Source of the DNA: Povalibacter uvarum
Lineage (GTDB): Bacteria > Pseudomonadota > Gammaproteobacteria > Steroidobacterales > Steroidobacteraceae
Direction of reading: 5' to 3'
Assembly (NCBI RefSeq): GCF_014202975.1
Contig: NZ_JACHHZ010000007.1
Span: 137,913-201,912 of the forward strand
DNA: 64,000 nucleotides
The position numbers and the translations under genes are program-made. This document shows positions 17,291-26,169 of the stretch, one piece after another. Position 1 is the first letter of the stretch, and each line of letters starts with the position of its first letter. The notes beneath the pieces were generated by a model that ran no database searches, was not told the DNA's origin, and worked only from the letters and a program-made list of their open reading frames with translations.

Positions 17291-19186
17291 CTATCGCTTG
17301 TACCCCGCCAGAGCAGCATCATCGAGTCCGACGCGCGTGAGCAGAACGTCATAGCGGGGATCCTGCCGGATCGCTTCCAGGCGAGGATCGTTGCGCAGGA
17401 AAATGAGACAGTTCGATCGTTTCTCGACAGCTTCGCCCAACAGGGAAAGTGCGCGATTCCGGTCGTCGATGCTGAGATATGCCGCGGCGGATTCATAAGG
17501 GCAGGTGTACGTGCCCGCGTTCGCGGCCTTTTCGAGCAGCGGCAGTACTTTCTCTTTCTGCCCGGCATATCCGTACGCTTGCGCCAGCATGATCAGCCCA
17601 ACAGGCGACCCGTCGAGCTCGGCGCCCCGTTCTGCGAGCTTCACTGCGCGCTCATAGTCGCCGGCGATGTAGGCGCCCACGCCCGCGCCCGAATACATCA
17701 CGCCGACATCCGGATGCTGCCTGATCTTTTCATCGATCCAGGCCCGGGCGGCCTCGCTTTCTCCGACAGTGAACAGGGCCCAGTTGCCCCAGTCCGCCAG
17801 TTCAGTGCTGAGCGGATCGAGCCGGTTGGCGGCGGCCAACGCCTGCTTCACTTTCTCTGCTTCGCCCAGCCCGGAGTAGTAGAGCGCGAAACCCAGTTCT
17901 GTCTGTGCCAGCGTCGGGTCGGCGCGCTTCGCCTTGTTCAAAGCGATCCACGCATCCTTCCAGCGCCACGCCATCACATAGGTCAGGCCGAGAGAAGACC
18001 ACGCTTCGGCCGAGTCGGGACGCAGTTGCTGCGCTTCCGCGAGCGACTTGACCACTGCTGGCAGCATGCTCACCGGCGGCTCGAAATATGCGAACAGTTG
18101 CCGGTAGGCATCACTCCGCGCGATGTATGCGTCGAAGAACGACGGATCGAGCGCGATTGCCTGATTGAAAAGCTCTATTGCACGCGGCAACGATTCGCGA
18201 CTCAGCAGCTCGAGCTCGTGTCGCCCTGAGACGTACAGTTCATAGGCATTGAGATTCGCGGTGGGAAATTCGTCGAGTGCCCGGCGCTCCTCTTCGCGGA
18301 TTGCGACTTGCAGCGAGTGCGACACCGCCGCGGCGATTTCGGACTGCATCGCGAAGAGGTTCGTGTCGTCGGTGCGGCCTTCGTAGTCCTTGTCCCAGAC
18401 CAGCCGGCCTTCCTTGAGATCTTCGAGCTCCGCGGTGATACGCAACGTGTTGCTGCCGGAAATGCTCACCACGCCGTCCAGCACGTATCGCACATCGGGC
18501 AGCTGGCTGCGGATGTGCTCGTGCGTCTTGTTGTCCTTGAAGGCGAAGGCTGAAGTCGTCGGGACCACTTTGAGCCCGGAGATCTTGCGCAGATTGCGGA
18601 TCACTTCGCGCGTCACCTGGTCGGCGAAAGGGCGCCATGCTTCGGGCGCGTCCGCGGATACATCGAAGGGCACGACGACCAGATAAGGAACTCCGGCATC
18701 AGGCGGCGGCGCGTGTGAAGGAGCGATGCGAGTCCAACCGAACACGGCGACAGCGAGGAGCAGCAGGGCACCCATTGCCACGGGCAGACGCCAGGCTTGC
18801 ACGGGCTTGCTCGTTTGAGTCGTCGGAGGCGATGGCACCGGCACCGCGACCGGATCGGGGCTCGCCGCGGCGTCCGGGATCTCCTGGACGGGTGCCACGA
18901 ACTGATAGCCGCGACCGCGGACCGTCAGGATGGTCTTCTGCAGCTCGCCGCTGTCGCCCAGAAGTTTGCGGGCGCTCATGACGTGATTGCTCAGGGTCGC
19001 ATCCGAGACCTCGCGGCCATCCCAGACCTCCTTGAACAGCTCCTCCCGGGAAAGTACCCGGTCCCGGTGCCGGATCAGGTAGACGAGGAGGTCGAAGACC
19101 TTGGGCTCCACGGGAACGGCGGCGCTCCCCGTACTGATCCGATACCGGGCGGTATCGATCACGTAGTCAGCCACCTGGTACTTCAT
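17291..19186 (-). CDS. Winged-helix (CadC-like) membrane regulator with TPR domain
   Basis: A 631-residue protein. Residues 1-100 form an OmpR/PhoB-type winged helix (EPKVFDLLVYLIRHRDRVLS, then SNHVMSARKLLGD and TVRGRGYQFV). A single transmembrane helix lies near 135-153 (MGALLLLAVAVFGW). The periplasmic part begins with a TolB-N/adenylate-cyclase-associated segment (YLVVVPFDVSADAPEAWRPF to about 300) followed by tetratricopeptide-like repeats to the end. This is the layout of ToxR/CadC-like one-component sensors, which bind DNA directly from the membrane. The target genes are not evident. The ATG at 19186 starts directly with the winged helix. Confidence 0.9.
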   Translation of the reverse strand: MKYQVADYVIDTARYRISTGSAAVPVEPKVFDLLVYLIRHRDRVLSREELFKEVWDGREVSDATLSNHVMSARKLLGDSGELQKTILTVRGRGYQFVAPVQEIPDAAASPDPVAVPVPSPPTTQTSKPVQAWRLPVAMGALLLLAVAVFGWTRIAPSHAPPPDAGVPYLVVVPFDVSADAPEAWRPFADQVTREVIRNLRKISGLKVVPTTSAFAFKDNKTHEHIRSQLPDVRYVLDGVVSISGSNTLRITAELEDLKEGRLVWDKDYEGRTDDTNLFAMQSEIAAAVSHSLQVAIREEERRALDEFPTANLNAYELYVSGRHELELLSRESLPRAIELFNQAIALDPSFFDAYIARSDAYRQLFAYFEPPVSMLPAVVKSLAEAQQLRPDSAEAWSSLGLTYVMAWRWKDAWIALNKAKRADPTLAQTELGFALYYSGLGEAEKVKQALAAANRLDPLSTELADWGNWALFTVGESEAARAWIDEKIRQHPDVGVMYSGAGVGAYIAGDYERAVKLAERGAELDGSPVGLIMLAQAYGYAGQKEKVLPLLEKAANAGTYTCPYESAAAYLSIDDRNRALSLLGEAVEKRSNCLIFLRNDPRLEAIRQDPRYDVLLTRVGLDDAALAGYKR

Positions 19187-19325
19187 TTCTTGTTGTCACC
19201 CCTGCGTCCGCGGCCCTCCCGACGAATCATTATCGAGAGATTGCGGAAAGATTATCCACCGACTATGCAAGGACCGAGCAGTCCCCGGCAACGTCGCTCC
19301 CACGAACCACAAGAGGGAGAGTCCC

Positions 19326-20120
19326 ATGCCGACGCCGCTGCAGATCCTGATGGATCCCATTTCGCTGACCCTGCTGGCTCTTTATGGTGCATTGATCCTG
19401 CTGGAAGCCTTGTTTCCGGCGCGTCCCTTGCCCAGGGTCAGGGGCTGGATACCTCGTGCCCTGGCAGTCTTCTTCTTCTACTTCCTTCTCTCGTCTTACC
19501 TGCCGCTGCTTTGGGGCGACTCGCTTGCCCCGTATCAGCTCTTCAACCTGGAAGCCCTGCATCCCCTCGTCGGGGCGGCGATCGGCGTGCTGATCTACGA
19601 GCTGCTGGTTTATGTCTGGCACCGGGCCATGCATCGGAATCACTGGCTCTGGCGTGCCTTCCACCAGATGCATCACAGCGCGGAACGGGTGGACAGCTTC
19701 GGTGCCTTCTACTTCAGCCCGCTGGACACCGTCGGCTTCACTTTCATGAGCAGCATCAGCCTGACCATCGTGGGATTGAGCCCGCAGGCGGTGACCTATT
19801 TCCTCTATGCCGGGATGTTCCTGGCCGCATTCCAGCACACCAATATCCGCACACCGCAATGGCTGGGCTACATCGTGCAGCGGCCCGAGAGTCACAGCGT
19901 TCATCACGCTCGCGGCATTCATCATTACAACTATTCAGACCTGCCGCTGTTCGACATCCTGTTCGGTACCTTCCGCAACCCGAAGGATTTCTCCGCGGAG
20001 AGCGGATTCTACGAAGGAGCCTCGGCCAAGCTGCCGCAGATGCTCGTGTTCAAGGACATCGCGAGCAGCGACTACGACCCGTCGATGAAGCTCGACCAGC
20101 AGGGAGCGACACATGGATAA
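19326..20120 (+). CDS. Sterol desaturase / fatty acid hydroxylase family protein
   Basis: A 264-residue integral membrane protein with about four hydrophobic helices. The eight-His di-iron motifs of the family are visible: HRAMH (about 100-104), HQMHH (about 115-119), a His in FQHTN near 172, and HSVHHARGIHHYNYSD (about 190-205). The family uses O2 to hydroxylate or desaturate lipids and sterols. A GGGAGAG site precedes the ATG. Its 3' end overlaps the next gene by 8 bases, so the two are probably co-translated and may act on a shared pathway. Confidence 0.9.
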   Translation: MPTPLQILMDPISLTLLALYGALILLEALFPARPLPRVRGWIPRALAVFFFYFLLSSYLPLLWGDSLAPYQLFNLEALHPLVGAAIGVLIYELLVYVWHRAMHRNHWLWRAFHQMHHSAERVDSFGAFYFSPLDTVGFTFMSSISLTIVGLSPQAVTYFLYAGMFLAAFQHTNIRTPQWLGYIVQRPESHSVHHARGIHHYNYSDLPLFDILFGTFRNPKDFSAESGFYEGASAKLPQMLVFKDIASSDYDPSMKLDQQGATHG

Positions 20121-22149
20121 GCGCGATCGCGCCCTTGGCATGGACGCCAGCATCACACGCAGGGATTTCATCGATGGCGTGGCGCAGATCGTCGGCAGCG
20201 CCGCAGCGTTGTCTGTCGCAGGGTTCGCACCGGCGACAGCCAGCGCTGCGACAACCGAGGCTGCTTCTCTTCCGGGTTCCGACTATCCGCCGATGCGTCA
20301 GGGCATGCGCGGATTCGAAGATGCGGCGATGAATGTGGGTCATGCGCTTCGCGATGGGGGGCTCTTCGAAACCAGCACTGACACCGGCGAGGTCTACGAC
20401 CTCGTCGTGGTCGGCTCCGGTATGGCGGGACTGTCGGCCGCGTATTTCTATCGCAAGCAGATTCCCGGCGCGAAGATTCTCGTGCTGGATGGATGCGACG
20501 ATTTCGGCGGCCACGCGCGTCGCGTCGAGTTCAACGTCGACGGCAAGCAGCTGCTCATCTGCGGCGGGACGGAGGAGATCTGGAATCCAAATACGTTCTC
20601 ACCCGAATCATTGCAGATGCTGAAGGACATCGGCATCGATCGCGAGCGCTATGCCCGGCACATGCAGGCCAACGAAGACCCGATCGAGAAGCTCGGTCTG
20701 GGCGGATCCGGCCTGTTCTTCGACAAAGAAACTTTCGGTGCCGATCGGCTCGTTACCAAGCGGCCGCCGACGCGAGGAACTTCGGCGGCACAATGGCGCG
20801 AGTATTTCGACAGGACGCCGATGTCGGAGAATCTCAAGGTCGGCTTCATCAAGCTCTACACCGACAAGACCGACTACATGGCGGGCCTGTCGGTCGCGGA
20901 GAAGATCCAGCGGCTGAAGAAGATGAGCTATGCGGATTACCTGAGCAACGTCGCGCGGATCCATCCCGAAACAGTTGCGTTCCAGGTGCGCAACGGCAGT
21001 GGCGACAGCGACAACCAGGCGGCGGGACCGGAGACCTACAGCGCCTGGTACGCATGGCGCAAGAACCAGCGCGGCTTCGACGGACTGGGGCTTCCGCAAG
21101 CGAACCAGCTTTCGAACCTGACCAACGATCCCGGCCAGAACATCGTGTTCCCCGACGGGAACGCTGGCGTCGCGCGCTTGCTGATCCGCTCGATGATTCC
21201 AGCGTCGCTGCCGGGCAGCACTGCGGAAGACTCCATTCCCGCACGCTTCCGCTACGACAAACTCGACCTGCCTGAGAACGATGTCCGCGTTCGTCTTTCG
21301 AGCATGGTCGCTCGCGTCAGGCACCTGGGCGATCCCTTGACGGCGAAGGAAGTCGAGGTCACATACATCCGCGACGGACAATCGTATCGAGTACGCGCGA
21401 ACGCCACAGTGATGGCGTGCTTCAATACGATGATCCCGCATCTCGTGCCGGAGCTGCCGGAAATCCAGAAAGCTGCGCTGCGCATGGCGGTGCGCAAGCC
21501 GCTGGTGCGAACGTTCGTCGCGATCCGCGACTGGTCGGCTTTCCAGAAAGTGGGTGTCAGTGAAATTTCGTGTCCGGGCATGTTCCATCAATACATCAAG
21601 CCGTGGACCCGGCCCGAGTGGGGCGGTGCTTACAGGAACGCCAGGAATCCGAACGATCCCGTCATCGTCTATATGAGACTAGCCACCAGCATGCTCGAGA
21701 TGCACGGCTCAGGACTGCCGCCGCGAGAGCAGTGGAGGGCTGCACGGGCAAAGCTGCAGGCGATCAGTTTCGAAACGATGGAACGCAACGTCCGCTCGCA
21801 ACTCGATCGCGTGCTGGGGCCCGGCGGCTTCAATGCGCGGCGGGACATCGCCGGCATCACGGTGTGTCGATGGAGCCACGGCTACGCCGGCGGTTCGAAC
21901 GAGCTCTACGACCCGGACTGGTCGCACCGCACCGATGCTCCGTGGGTCGTCGGCCGCCAGCGCTTCGGCCGCATCGCCATCTCGAACTCGGATGCGGCTG
22001 CCACTTCGCTCACCAGTGCGGCGTTCGCGCAGAGCCATCGCGCGGTCATGGAAATCGTCAATGACGTCGTGCGGCCCGTTTACGATTTTCGGTGGTCGGA
22101 GCGGGATACGGCGGGCGAGCCGGGAGTCACGGGTCGACTCGCTACGTGA
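20113..22149 (+). CDS. FAD-dependent oxidoreductase, spermidine dehydrogenase-like, Tat-exported
   Basis: A 678-residue flavoprotein. The N-terminus has a twin-arginine-type signal (TRRDFIDG, residues 15-22) and a hydrophobic, Ala-rich stretch to about residue 45. The dinucleotide-binding motif is VVGSGMAGLSAAY (about 100-112), followed by LDGCDDFGGHARRVEF, the FGGHA pattern of SpdH-like enzymes (NAD(P)-binding Rossmann family). The C-terminal SHGYAGG segment also fits. Spermidine dehydrogenase is the best-known member; the actual substrate here is not certain. It overlaps the sterol desaturase-like gene, suggesting one operon. Confidence 0.85.
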   Translation: MDKRDRALGMDASITRRDFIDGVAQIVGSAAALSVAGFAPATASAATTEAASLPGSDYPPMRQGMRGFEDAAMNVGHALRDGGLFETSTDTGEVYDLVVVGSGMAGLSAAYFYRKQIPGAKILVLDGCDDFGGHARRVEFNVDGKQLLICGGTEEIWNPNTFSPESLQMLKDIGIDRERYARHMQANEDPIEKLGLGGSGLFFDKETFGADRLVTKRPPTRGTSAAQWREYFDRTPMSENLKVGFIKLYTDKTDYMAGLSVAEKIQRLKKMSYADYLSNVARIHPETVAFQVRNGSGDSDNQAAGPETYSAWYAWRKNQRGFDGLGLPQANQLSNLTNDPGQNIVFPDGNAGVARLLIRSMIPASLPGSTAEDSIPARFRYDKLDLPENDVRVRLSSMVARVRHLGDPLTAKEVEVTYIRDGQSYRVRANATVMACFNTMIPHLVPELPEIQKAALRMAVRKPLVRTFVAIRDWSAFQKVGVSEISCPGMFHQYIKPWTRPEWGGAYRNARNPNDPVIVYMRLATSMLEMHGSGLPPREQWRAARAKLQAISFETMERNVRSQLDRVLGPGGFNARRDIAGITVCRWSHGYAGGSNELYDPDWSHRTDAPWVVGRQRFGRIAISNSDAAATSLTSAAFAQSHRAVMEIVNDVVRPVYDFRWSERDTAGEPGVTGRLAT

Positions 22150-22215
22150 ACGCAAAGCGGAGGCATCCGCGATAGCATGGGGCCCGGCGTGTCTTCAGTC
22201 GCTGGGTTCACTTCA

Positions 22216-22620
22216 ATGTATTCGCACATCATGCTCGGCGTTCAGGATTTCGATCGCGCGGTGGCGTTCTATCGCGCGCTGATGCCGGTGCTGGAAATCC
22301 AGGAACGTTTCTGCGATCGGGCTCGTCCATGGGCGGGCTGGCAATCTCGTCCGGATCCGCGTCCGCTGTTCCTGATCGGTAAGCCCTACGATCGTCAGCC
22401 GCATGAGGCAGGCAACGGTCAGATGATCGCGTTCCTTGCGAAGGATCGGGCGACAGTGGATCGCGCGCATTCGACTGCAATCGCGAATGGCGGTACGTCG
22501 GAAGGAGCGCCAGGGCTCAGGCCGGAGTATCACGCCAACTACTACGGCGCCTATTTCCGGGACACTGAAGGCAACAAGCTGTGCGTCGCGTGTCATTCAC
22601 CGCAGGAGAGTGAGAAGTGA
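22216..22620 (+). CDS. VOC (glyoxalase/bleomycin resistance) family protein
   Basis: A small VOC-fold protein, about 134 residues from the ATG at 22216 or 147 from 22177. The paired beta-alpha-beta-beta-beta modules begin at SHIMLGVQDFDRAVAFYRA and end at AYFRDTEGNKLCVACH. Metal-ligand positions include the N-terminal His and a later acidic residue, but no specific activity can be assigned. GGAGG lies 13 bases before the 22177 ATG, so the longer form is possible. The stop overlaps the next gene's GTG start (GTGA), showing translational coupling. Confidence 0.82.
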   Translation: MYSHIMLGVQDFDRAVAFYRALMPVLEIQERFCDRARPWAGWQSRPDPRPLFLIGKPYDRQPHEAGNGQMIAFLAKDRATVDRAHSTAIANGGTSEGAPGLRPEYHANYYGAYFRDTEGNKLCVACHSPQESEK

Positions 22621-23015
22621 TCGTCGGCGGATGTCTCTGCGGCGCAGTGCGCTACGAGTACGAGGGAGAGATCGGCGAGATCTCGATGTGCCACTGTTCC
22701 ATGTGCCGCAAGGCTCAGGGCTCGGCGTACGTCGCTGTGAGTCCGATCGATGCGACGAAGTTCAGGGTCACCGAAGGACAGGAAGCGCTGAAGGAATTCC
22801 GGGCTGTCCCGTACAAAGCTCGGGTTTTTTGCTCGAACTGCGGCAGCCCCATCTACAGCGCGAGGGATGATCTTCCGGATGTGAAGCGGCTTCGCATCGG
22901 TACCGTCGAAACTGCCTTCGCGTGCAAAAACGCGTACCACATCTACGTGGATTCGAAGGCGTCGTGGGAGGTGATCACGGATGATCTCCCGAAGTATCCG
23001 GGCTTGCGCGCGTAA
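22617..23015 (+). CDS. GFA (glutathione-dependent formaldehyde-activating/CENP-V) family protein
   Basis: A 132-residue zinc-binding protein starting at GTG 22617. The Cys pattern of the family is complete: GGCLCGAVRY near the start, MCHCSMCRK at about 23-31 and FCSNCG at about 71-76. GFA-family members bind zinc and are often wrongly called formaldehyde-activating enzymes; most have no proven reaction. It overlaps the VOC gene by 4 bases and is probably made from the same mRNA. A second GFA protein is encoded at 33300-33707. Confidence 0.88.
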   Translation: MIVGGCLCGAVRYEYEGEIGEISMCHCSMCRKAQGSAYVAVSPIDATKFRVTEGQEALKEFRAVPYKARVFCSNCGSPIYSARDDLPDVKRLRIGTVETAFACKNAYHIYVDSKASWEVITDDLPKYPGLRA

Positions 23016-23063
23016 TCGACGAAGCGGCAAGCCGATCGGCGTTGGATCGCTTTGCTGCTACGG

Positions 23064-23717
23064 TCATTCCAAGGGGTCGCGCGATCTTCCGGCCAGCACC
23101 ACTTTGACGACGCGCCCGATGATGTCTTCCTCGGGGACGTAACCAACCTCGGGGAAGCGGCTGTCGCGCGAATTGTCGCGGTTGTCCCCCATCGTGAAGT
23201 AGTGTCCCGGCGGCACCGTACCAACGAAGTCCAGCGATGGACGCTCGGGTAGCCACGCGATCGACACTTCTTCGCCATCGAGGATTTCGACCGCGTGCCG
23301 GTATCTTCCGACCCGATTGCCCGGTGTCACCGGCACCTTGACACTATTGATGAGCAGCTCCGTTCCGTTTGCGACGATCCGATCGCCCGGCAGGCCGATG
23401 ATGCGCTTCAGGTACGCCGTCTCGCCATCGCGCAGATAGAACACGATGATGTCGCCCCGTTTGGGTGTTGCCGTGACGGAGAGTTTCCCGAGGCGGAATG
23501 GAATGGCATGCGCAAAGCCACGCTTGTCGACGAGCACTATGGAGCCCGCCGGAAGGGTCGGATACATCGCTGCCGACGGTGTTCGGAAAGGTTCGTAGAT
23601 GAACAGGCGTGCGATCACCAATGCGGTGAAAACGATGCTGCCGATCCAGGCGATCGAAAGACCGATGATCCGTCTCGTGCGTCGTGCCTGTGGCTTGCTG
23701 TCCGATGCTGTTGTCAT
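23064..23717 (-). CDS. Signal peptidase I (LepB/S26) homologue lacking the usual nucleophile Ser
   Basis: A 217-residue S26A-type protein with one N-terminal transmembrane helix (about 18-40). The general-base Lys is kept (YLKRIIGLPGDR, K104), as is the MGDNRDNSRDSR box near 175-186. The catalytic box, PSGSM in E. coli LepB (Ser90 of the SM pair), reads PSAAM here (residues 47-51), so the nucleophile position is A50. S48, two residues before it, is retained. The protein may be inactive, may use S48, or may have another role. The ATG follows a GGGGGGA site. Confidence 0.85.
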   Translation of the reverse strand: MTTASDSKPQARRTRRIIGLSIAWIGSIVFTALVIARLFIYEPFRTPSAAMYPTLPAGSIVLVDKRGFAHAIPFRLGKLSVTATPKRGDIIVFYLRDGETAYLKRIIGLPGDRIVANGTELLINSVKVPVTPGNRVGRYRHAVEILDGEEVSIAWLPERPSLDFVGTVPPGHYFTMGDNRDNSRDSRFPEVGYVPEEDIIGRVVKVVLAGRSRDPLE

Positions 23718-23830
23718 TCGTGGTCCCCCCGTCGATCAACTCTCAGGATCTGCCTGTGGTTTGTGCCTGGCTTCAGCATCCTGCAACAGGATAAGTCCCC
23801 GGGGCTCATGGTGCCGTGCTAAAAGGGACC

Positions 23831-24208
23831 ATGCCCGACAGATCAGAATCGATAGCCAAGCACGCGGCGCTGCGATTCGTAGTGGTCAGCGACATCCCGG
23901 CGGATCACAAGCGTGTGCTGATCAGCGTGCTGACACAGGCGCTTCGGGATGATGATGCCGCCGAGCTCCGCGTGAAGAGTGACGCACAGGCCCGACCACC
24001 GTGGGCCCCCGAAGACGTCGTTCAACTGCAGTCTCTGCTGGAGCAAAAAGTCGCACGCAGCTGGCAGCACGCAGATGAGATTCTGATGGGCGTTGCAGCG
24101 CAGCTGCATCGGGAGCCTCGCGACGTACGCTCGAAGGCAACGCAGCTTGGCCTCGGCCGCGCTGTGGACTATGCCGTGGCGAAAGCCGAGATCGTGGCGA
24201 GCGACTAG
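23831..24208 (+). CDS. Hypothetical protein
   Basis: A protein of about 125 residues from the ATG at 23831 (AAAGGG just upstream); a GTG at 23816 would add 5 residues. It is hydrophilic and Ala-rich, with probable helices in the middle and at the end (LLEQKVARSWQHADEILMGVAAQLH; LGRAVDYAVAKAEIVASD). No signal peptide, membrane helix or known motif was found. It is divergent from the signal peptidase homologue, with about 110 bases between. Confidence 0.55.
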   Translation: MPDRSESIAKHAALRFVVVSDIPADHKRVLISVLTQALRDDDAAELRVKSDAQARPPWAPEDVVQLQSLLEQKVARSWQHADEILMGVAAQLHREPRDVRSKATQLGLGRAVDYAVAKAEIVASD

Positions 24209-24342
24209 CAAGGAGCCATTTCATCAGCGGCCATTTGTGCGGGCGCGTACAGATCGCACTCCGGCAAGTGTCGTAGTCCCAGGAGCGAGGACACGGGTCG
24301 GGATATCCGTGTCGCTGAAGTGGATGCGACACAGGAGGGCGG

Positions 24343-25035
24343 CTAGCCGCCTGATTCCGCCGTCACCCCGTTGCGCGTGAAGGCGAATCGCAGCACCACA
24401 GTCCGCTGCTCCTTCGTCGGCGCTGCCGCGAACGTCCATTTTCTCGATGCGTCCACGGCGAGCCGCTCGAAGTACCGGCTGGGGCCGGAGTCCACGGGGG
24501 TGACGGTGACGACCGTGCCCAGTGGATCGACGGCCGCCCGAACCGACACCCTTACTGTGCCCCGTATCGTCTCCAGAGCGCTTCGCGGAACATCCGGCAT
24601 CACTTCGTCAATCGGTGACGGCGATGCGTTCTCTACATCTCTCGCCGGTAACTGCGTCTGGTGAGCCTGTATTGATCGCGGCTCGATCGATGTCGCGACG
24701 GTGGGCGACGCTTTCTCGGCCGAGGCCGCGGGCGCCTGCACGGCACGAACAACGGGTGAGACATCGCTCGGATCGGATCTCGACGCCGATAGTGGGGACT
24801 TCAAATCCCGCGCTTCTTCACTCCTGAACACTCTGATTCCGGCCCAACCCAGCGCCAGCAGCGCCACAGCGCTGATCGCGAGCGCAGCGGTGCGTTTCCT
24901 CGCCAGCGACCGTCGGTCGCGAGTCGGCGAGGGCGGTTCGGGAATGATTTCGGCGCGTATCACCAGCCGGTAGGTAGGCGGCGCGTCTGGTCGCGACCCG
25001 GTCTGCGCGTCCGGTACCGCATCTGACTCTTTCAT
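24343..25035 (-). CDS. TonB-like energy transducer (TonB C-terminal domain)
   Basis: A 230-residue protein with a cytoplasmic N-terminus, one transmembrane helix (AALAISAVALLALGWAGIRVF, about 49-69), a long Ala/Ser/Pro-rich periplasmic spacer and a C-terminal TonB-type domain (about 145-225; TVRVSVRAAVDPLGTVVTV, then AVDASRKWTFAAAP). TonB proteins pass ion-motive energy from ExbBD to outer-membrane receptors; several TonB-dependent receptors are encoded in this window, but not next to this gene. The ATG at 25035 has a GGGTGGGA site; a GTG three codons upstream is possible. Confidence 0.75.
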   Translation of the reverse strand: MKESDAVPDAQTGSRPDAPPTYRLVIRAEIIPEPPSPTRDRRSLARKRTAALAISAVALLALGWAGIRVFRSEEARDLKSPLSASRSDPSDVSPVVRAVQAPAASAEKASPTVATSIEPRSIQAHQTQLPARDVENASPSPIDEVMPDVPRSALETIRGTVRVSVRAAVDPLGTVVTVTPVDSGPSRYFERLAVDASRKWTFAAAPTKEQRTVVLRFAFTRNGVTAESGG

Positions 25036-25141
25036 CGTTCCCACCCATCGTCAGCAGGATCCCGAGACAACTCGCCCATCCTCAGCATGTGTGCGCCAGC
25101 GTCGATTGTCCTGATTCAAATGCACAAGCTGGAGCAACTCA

Positions 25142-25306
25142 ATGAGCCGCGTAATGAACATCGATCCCGAGATCCAGGTCAGCGATCTCCTGACGACTCG
25201 GGCTTTCCTGCCGCAGGGTCAGCAGTCGCAGGATGTCGTTGCGGAGCTCGCGGCATTCAATGAACTGTCCGCGGTGCTTGCGAGTGATCCGACGCGCGCG
25301 ATCTGA
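25142..25306 (+). CDS. Small 54-residue protein
   Basis: The ATG at 25142 is preceded by GGAG eight bases upstream. The product starts MSRVMNIDPEIQVSDLLT and ends FNELSAVLASDPTRAI; its middle contains three Gln in GQQSQ. It is too short and plain for a family call, but the ribosome binding site, codon use like its neighbours and an otherwise empty gap support it. It stands alone between the TonB-like gene and a convergent YeaQ/YmgE-type gene. Confidence 0.5.
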   Translation: MSRVMNIDPEIQVSDLLTTRAFLPQGQQSQDVVAELAAFNELSAVLASDPTRAI

Positions 25307-25319
25307 TGACCCTCAGAAT

Positions 25320-25616
25320 TCATCGTCCGGCACCGCCGCTTGCGTGAATGCGGCGCGTAGCGTAGCGCAGCACATTGGCCAGAGCGACGGCAATCACTGC
25401 GCCGAAGAACGAAACCAGCACACCACCCGTGCTCAAACTGCCCTGATTCATGGTTGCAACTCCCAGCAGGGGCGTCAGAAACCAGCCACTGAAGACGGCA
25501 CCCACGATACCGATGGCAACGTCGAGAAAGATTCGCTCCTGGCTGTCGATCCGCAGGGCGATACTCGCCAGCCATCCGACCAGTCCGCCGATTAGCAGCC
25601 ATGTGATCACGTTCAT
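25320..25616 (-). CDS. GlsB/YeaQ/YmgE family small membrane protein
   Basis: A 98-residue protein with three hydrophobic helices: MNVITWLLIGGLVGWLAS at the N-terminus, DVAIGIVGAVFSGWFLTP in the middle and LVSFFGAVIAVALANVL near the end. This is the pattern of the transglycosylase-associated (GlsB/YeaQ/YmgE) family, whose members are stress-induced inner-membrane proteins of unknown biochemical role. The ATG at 25616 has a GAGGG site; the longer frame upstream is not supported. Confidence 0.9.
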   Translation of the reverse strand: MNVITWLLIGGLVGWLASIALRIDSQERIFLDVAIGIVGAVFSGWFLTPLLGVATMNQGSLSTGGVLVSFFGAVIAVALANVLRYATRRIHASGGAGR

Positions 25617-26169
25617 GATGCAGCCCTCGAGTTCGTTGCGAGATCGCGACATTTGAGCGTACGCGCGGACAGAGTAGCGTCGGTGCGCAGGCGCACATAT
25701 GTCCGAGTGGCGCTGTAAGCGCGGCAACGCACTGATGCCGCGCCACTTGGCAGCTATCTTGCAGTCCACCAGATGCGTTGAAGTGGTTGTTCGGAATGTG
25801 ACTGCGTCTGCCTGGAAACGCGTCAGAGAGGCATGTATGAGCCGTTCAGGAGCAGGTCCCAAAGGACCTCGACGTCAACGATTCCATGGGCCATGGAGCG
25901 CCAATCCGTGGTTCAACCCTCGGAACATCGGACCCAGACAGTATGAGCAGGTGGACAGGCCGCGCGGCCCGGCTCCCCTGGCGTCGCTCCCGCAAACCGC
26001 AGGTGCTGCGGAAGCGATCGAATCGGACCGCGACCACGTGCGGAGGCGAAGGGACAGGCGGGAGCAATGTCGTGCATTGAGCGCATGGGATGAGGAGGGT
26101 GGGAGATGACGCCTCCGGTCAAAGCCAATGCTGTGTTGTCGTGTTGGACAGCTCACGTGCAGGCGCGGA
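25617..26169. other. 553-base gap with no confident gene
   Basis: No reading frame here matches a recognised family. One frame at 25837-26109 has a plausible ribosome binding site and is listed separately at low confidence. No promoter, terminator or repeat of note was recognised in the rest. Confidence 0.5.
25837..26109 (+). CDS. Possible small basic protein (doubtful)
   Basis: A 90-residue frame from the ATG at 25837, with GAGAGG just upstream. The product is very rich in Arg, Pro and Gly (MSRSGAGPKGPRRQRFHGPW at the start) and would be strongly basic and probably disordered. It is not recognised, and such a composition also arises by chance in GC-rich DNA. It is kept only because of the start context and the lack of any other feature here. 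Confidence 0.25.
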   Translation: MSRSGAGPKGPRRQRFHGPWSANPWFNPRNIGPRQYEQVDRPRGPAPLASLPQTAGAAEAIESDRDHVRRRRDRREQCRALSAWDEEGGR

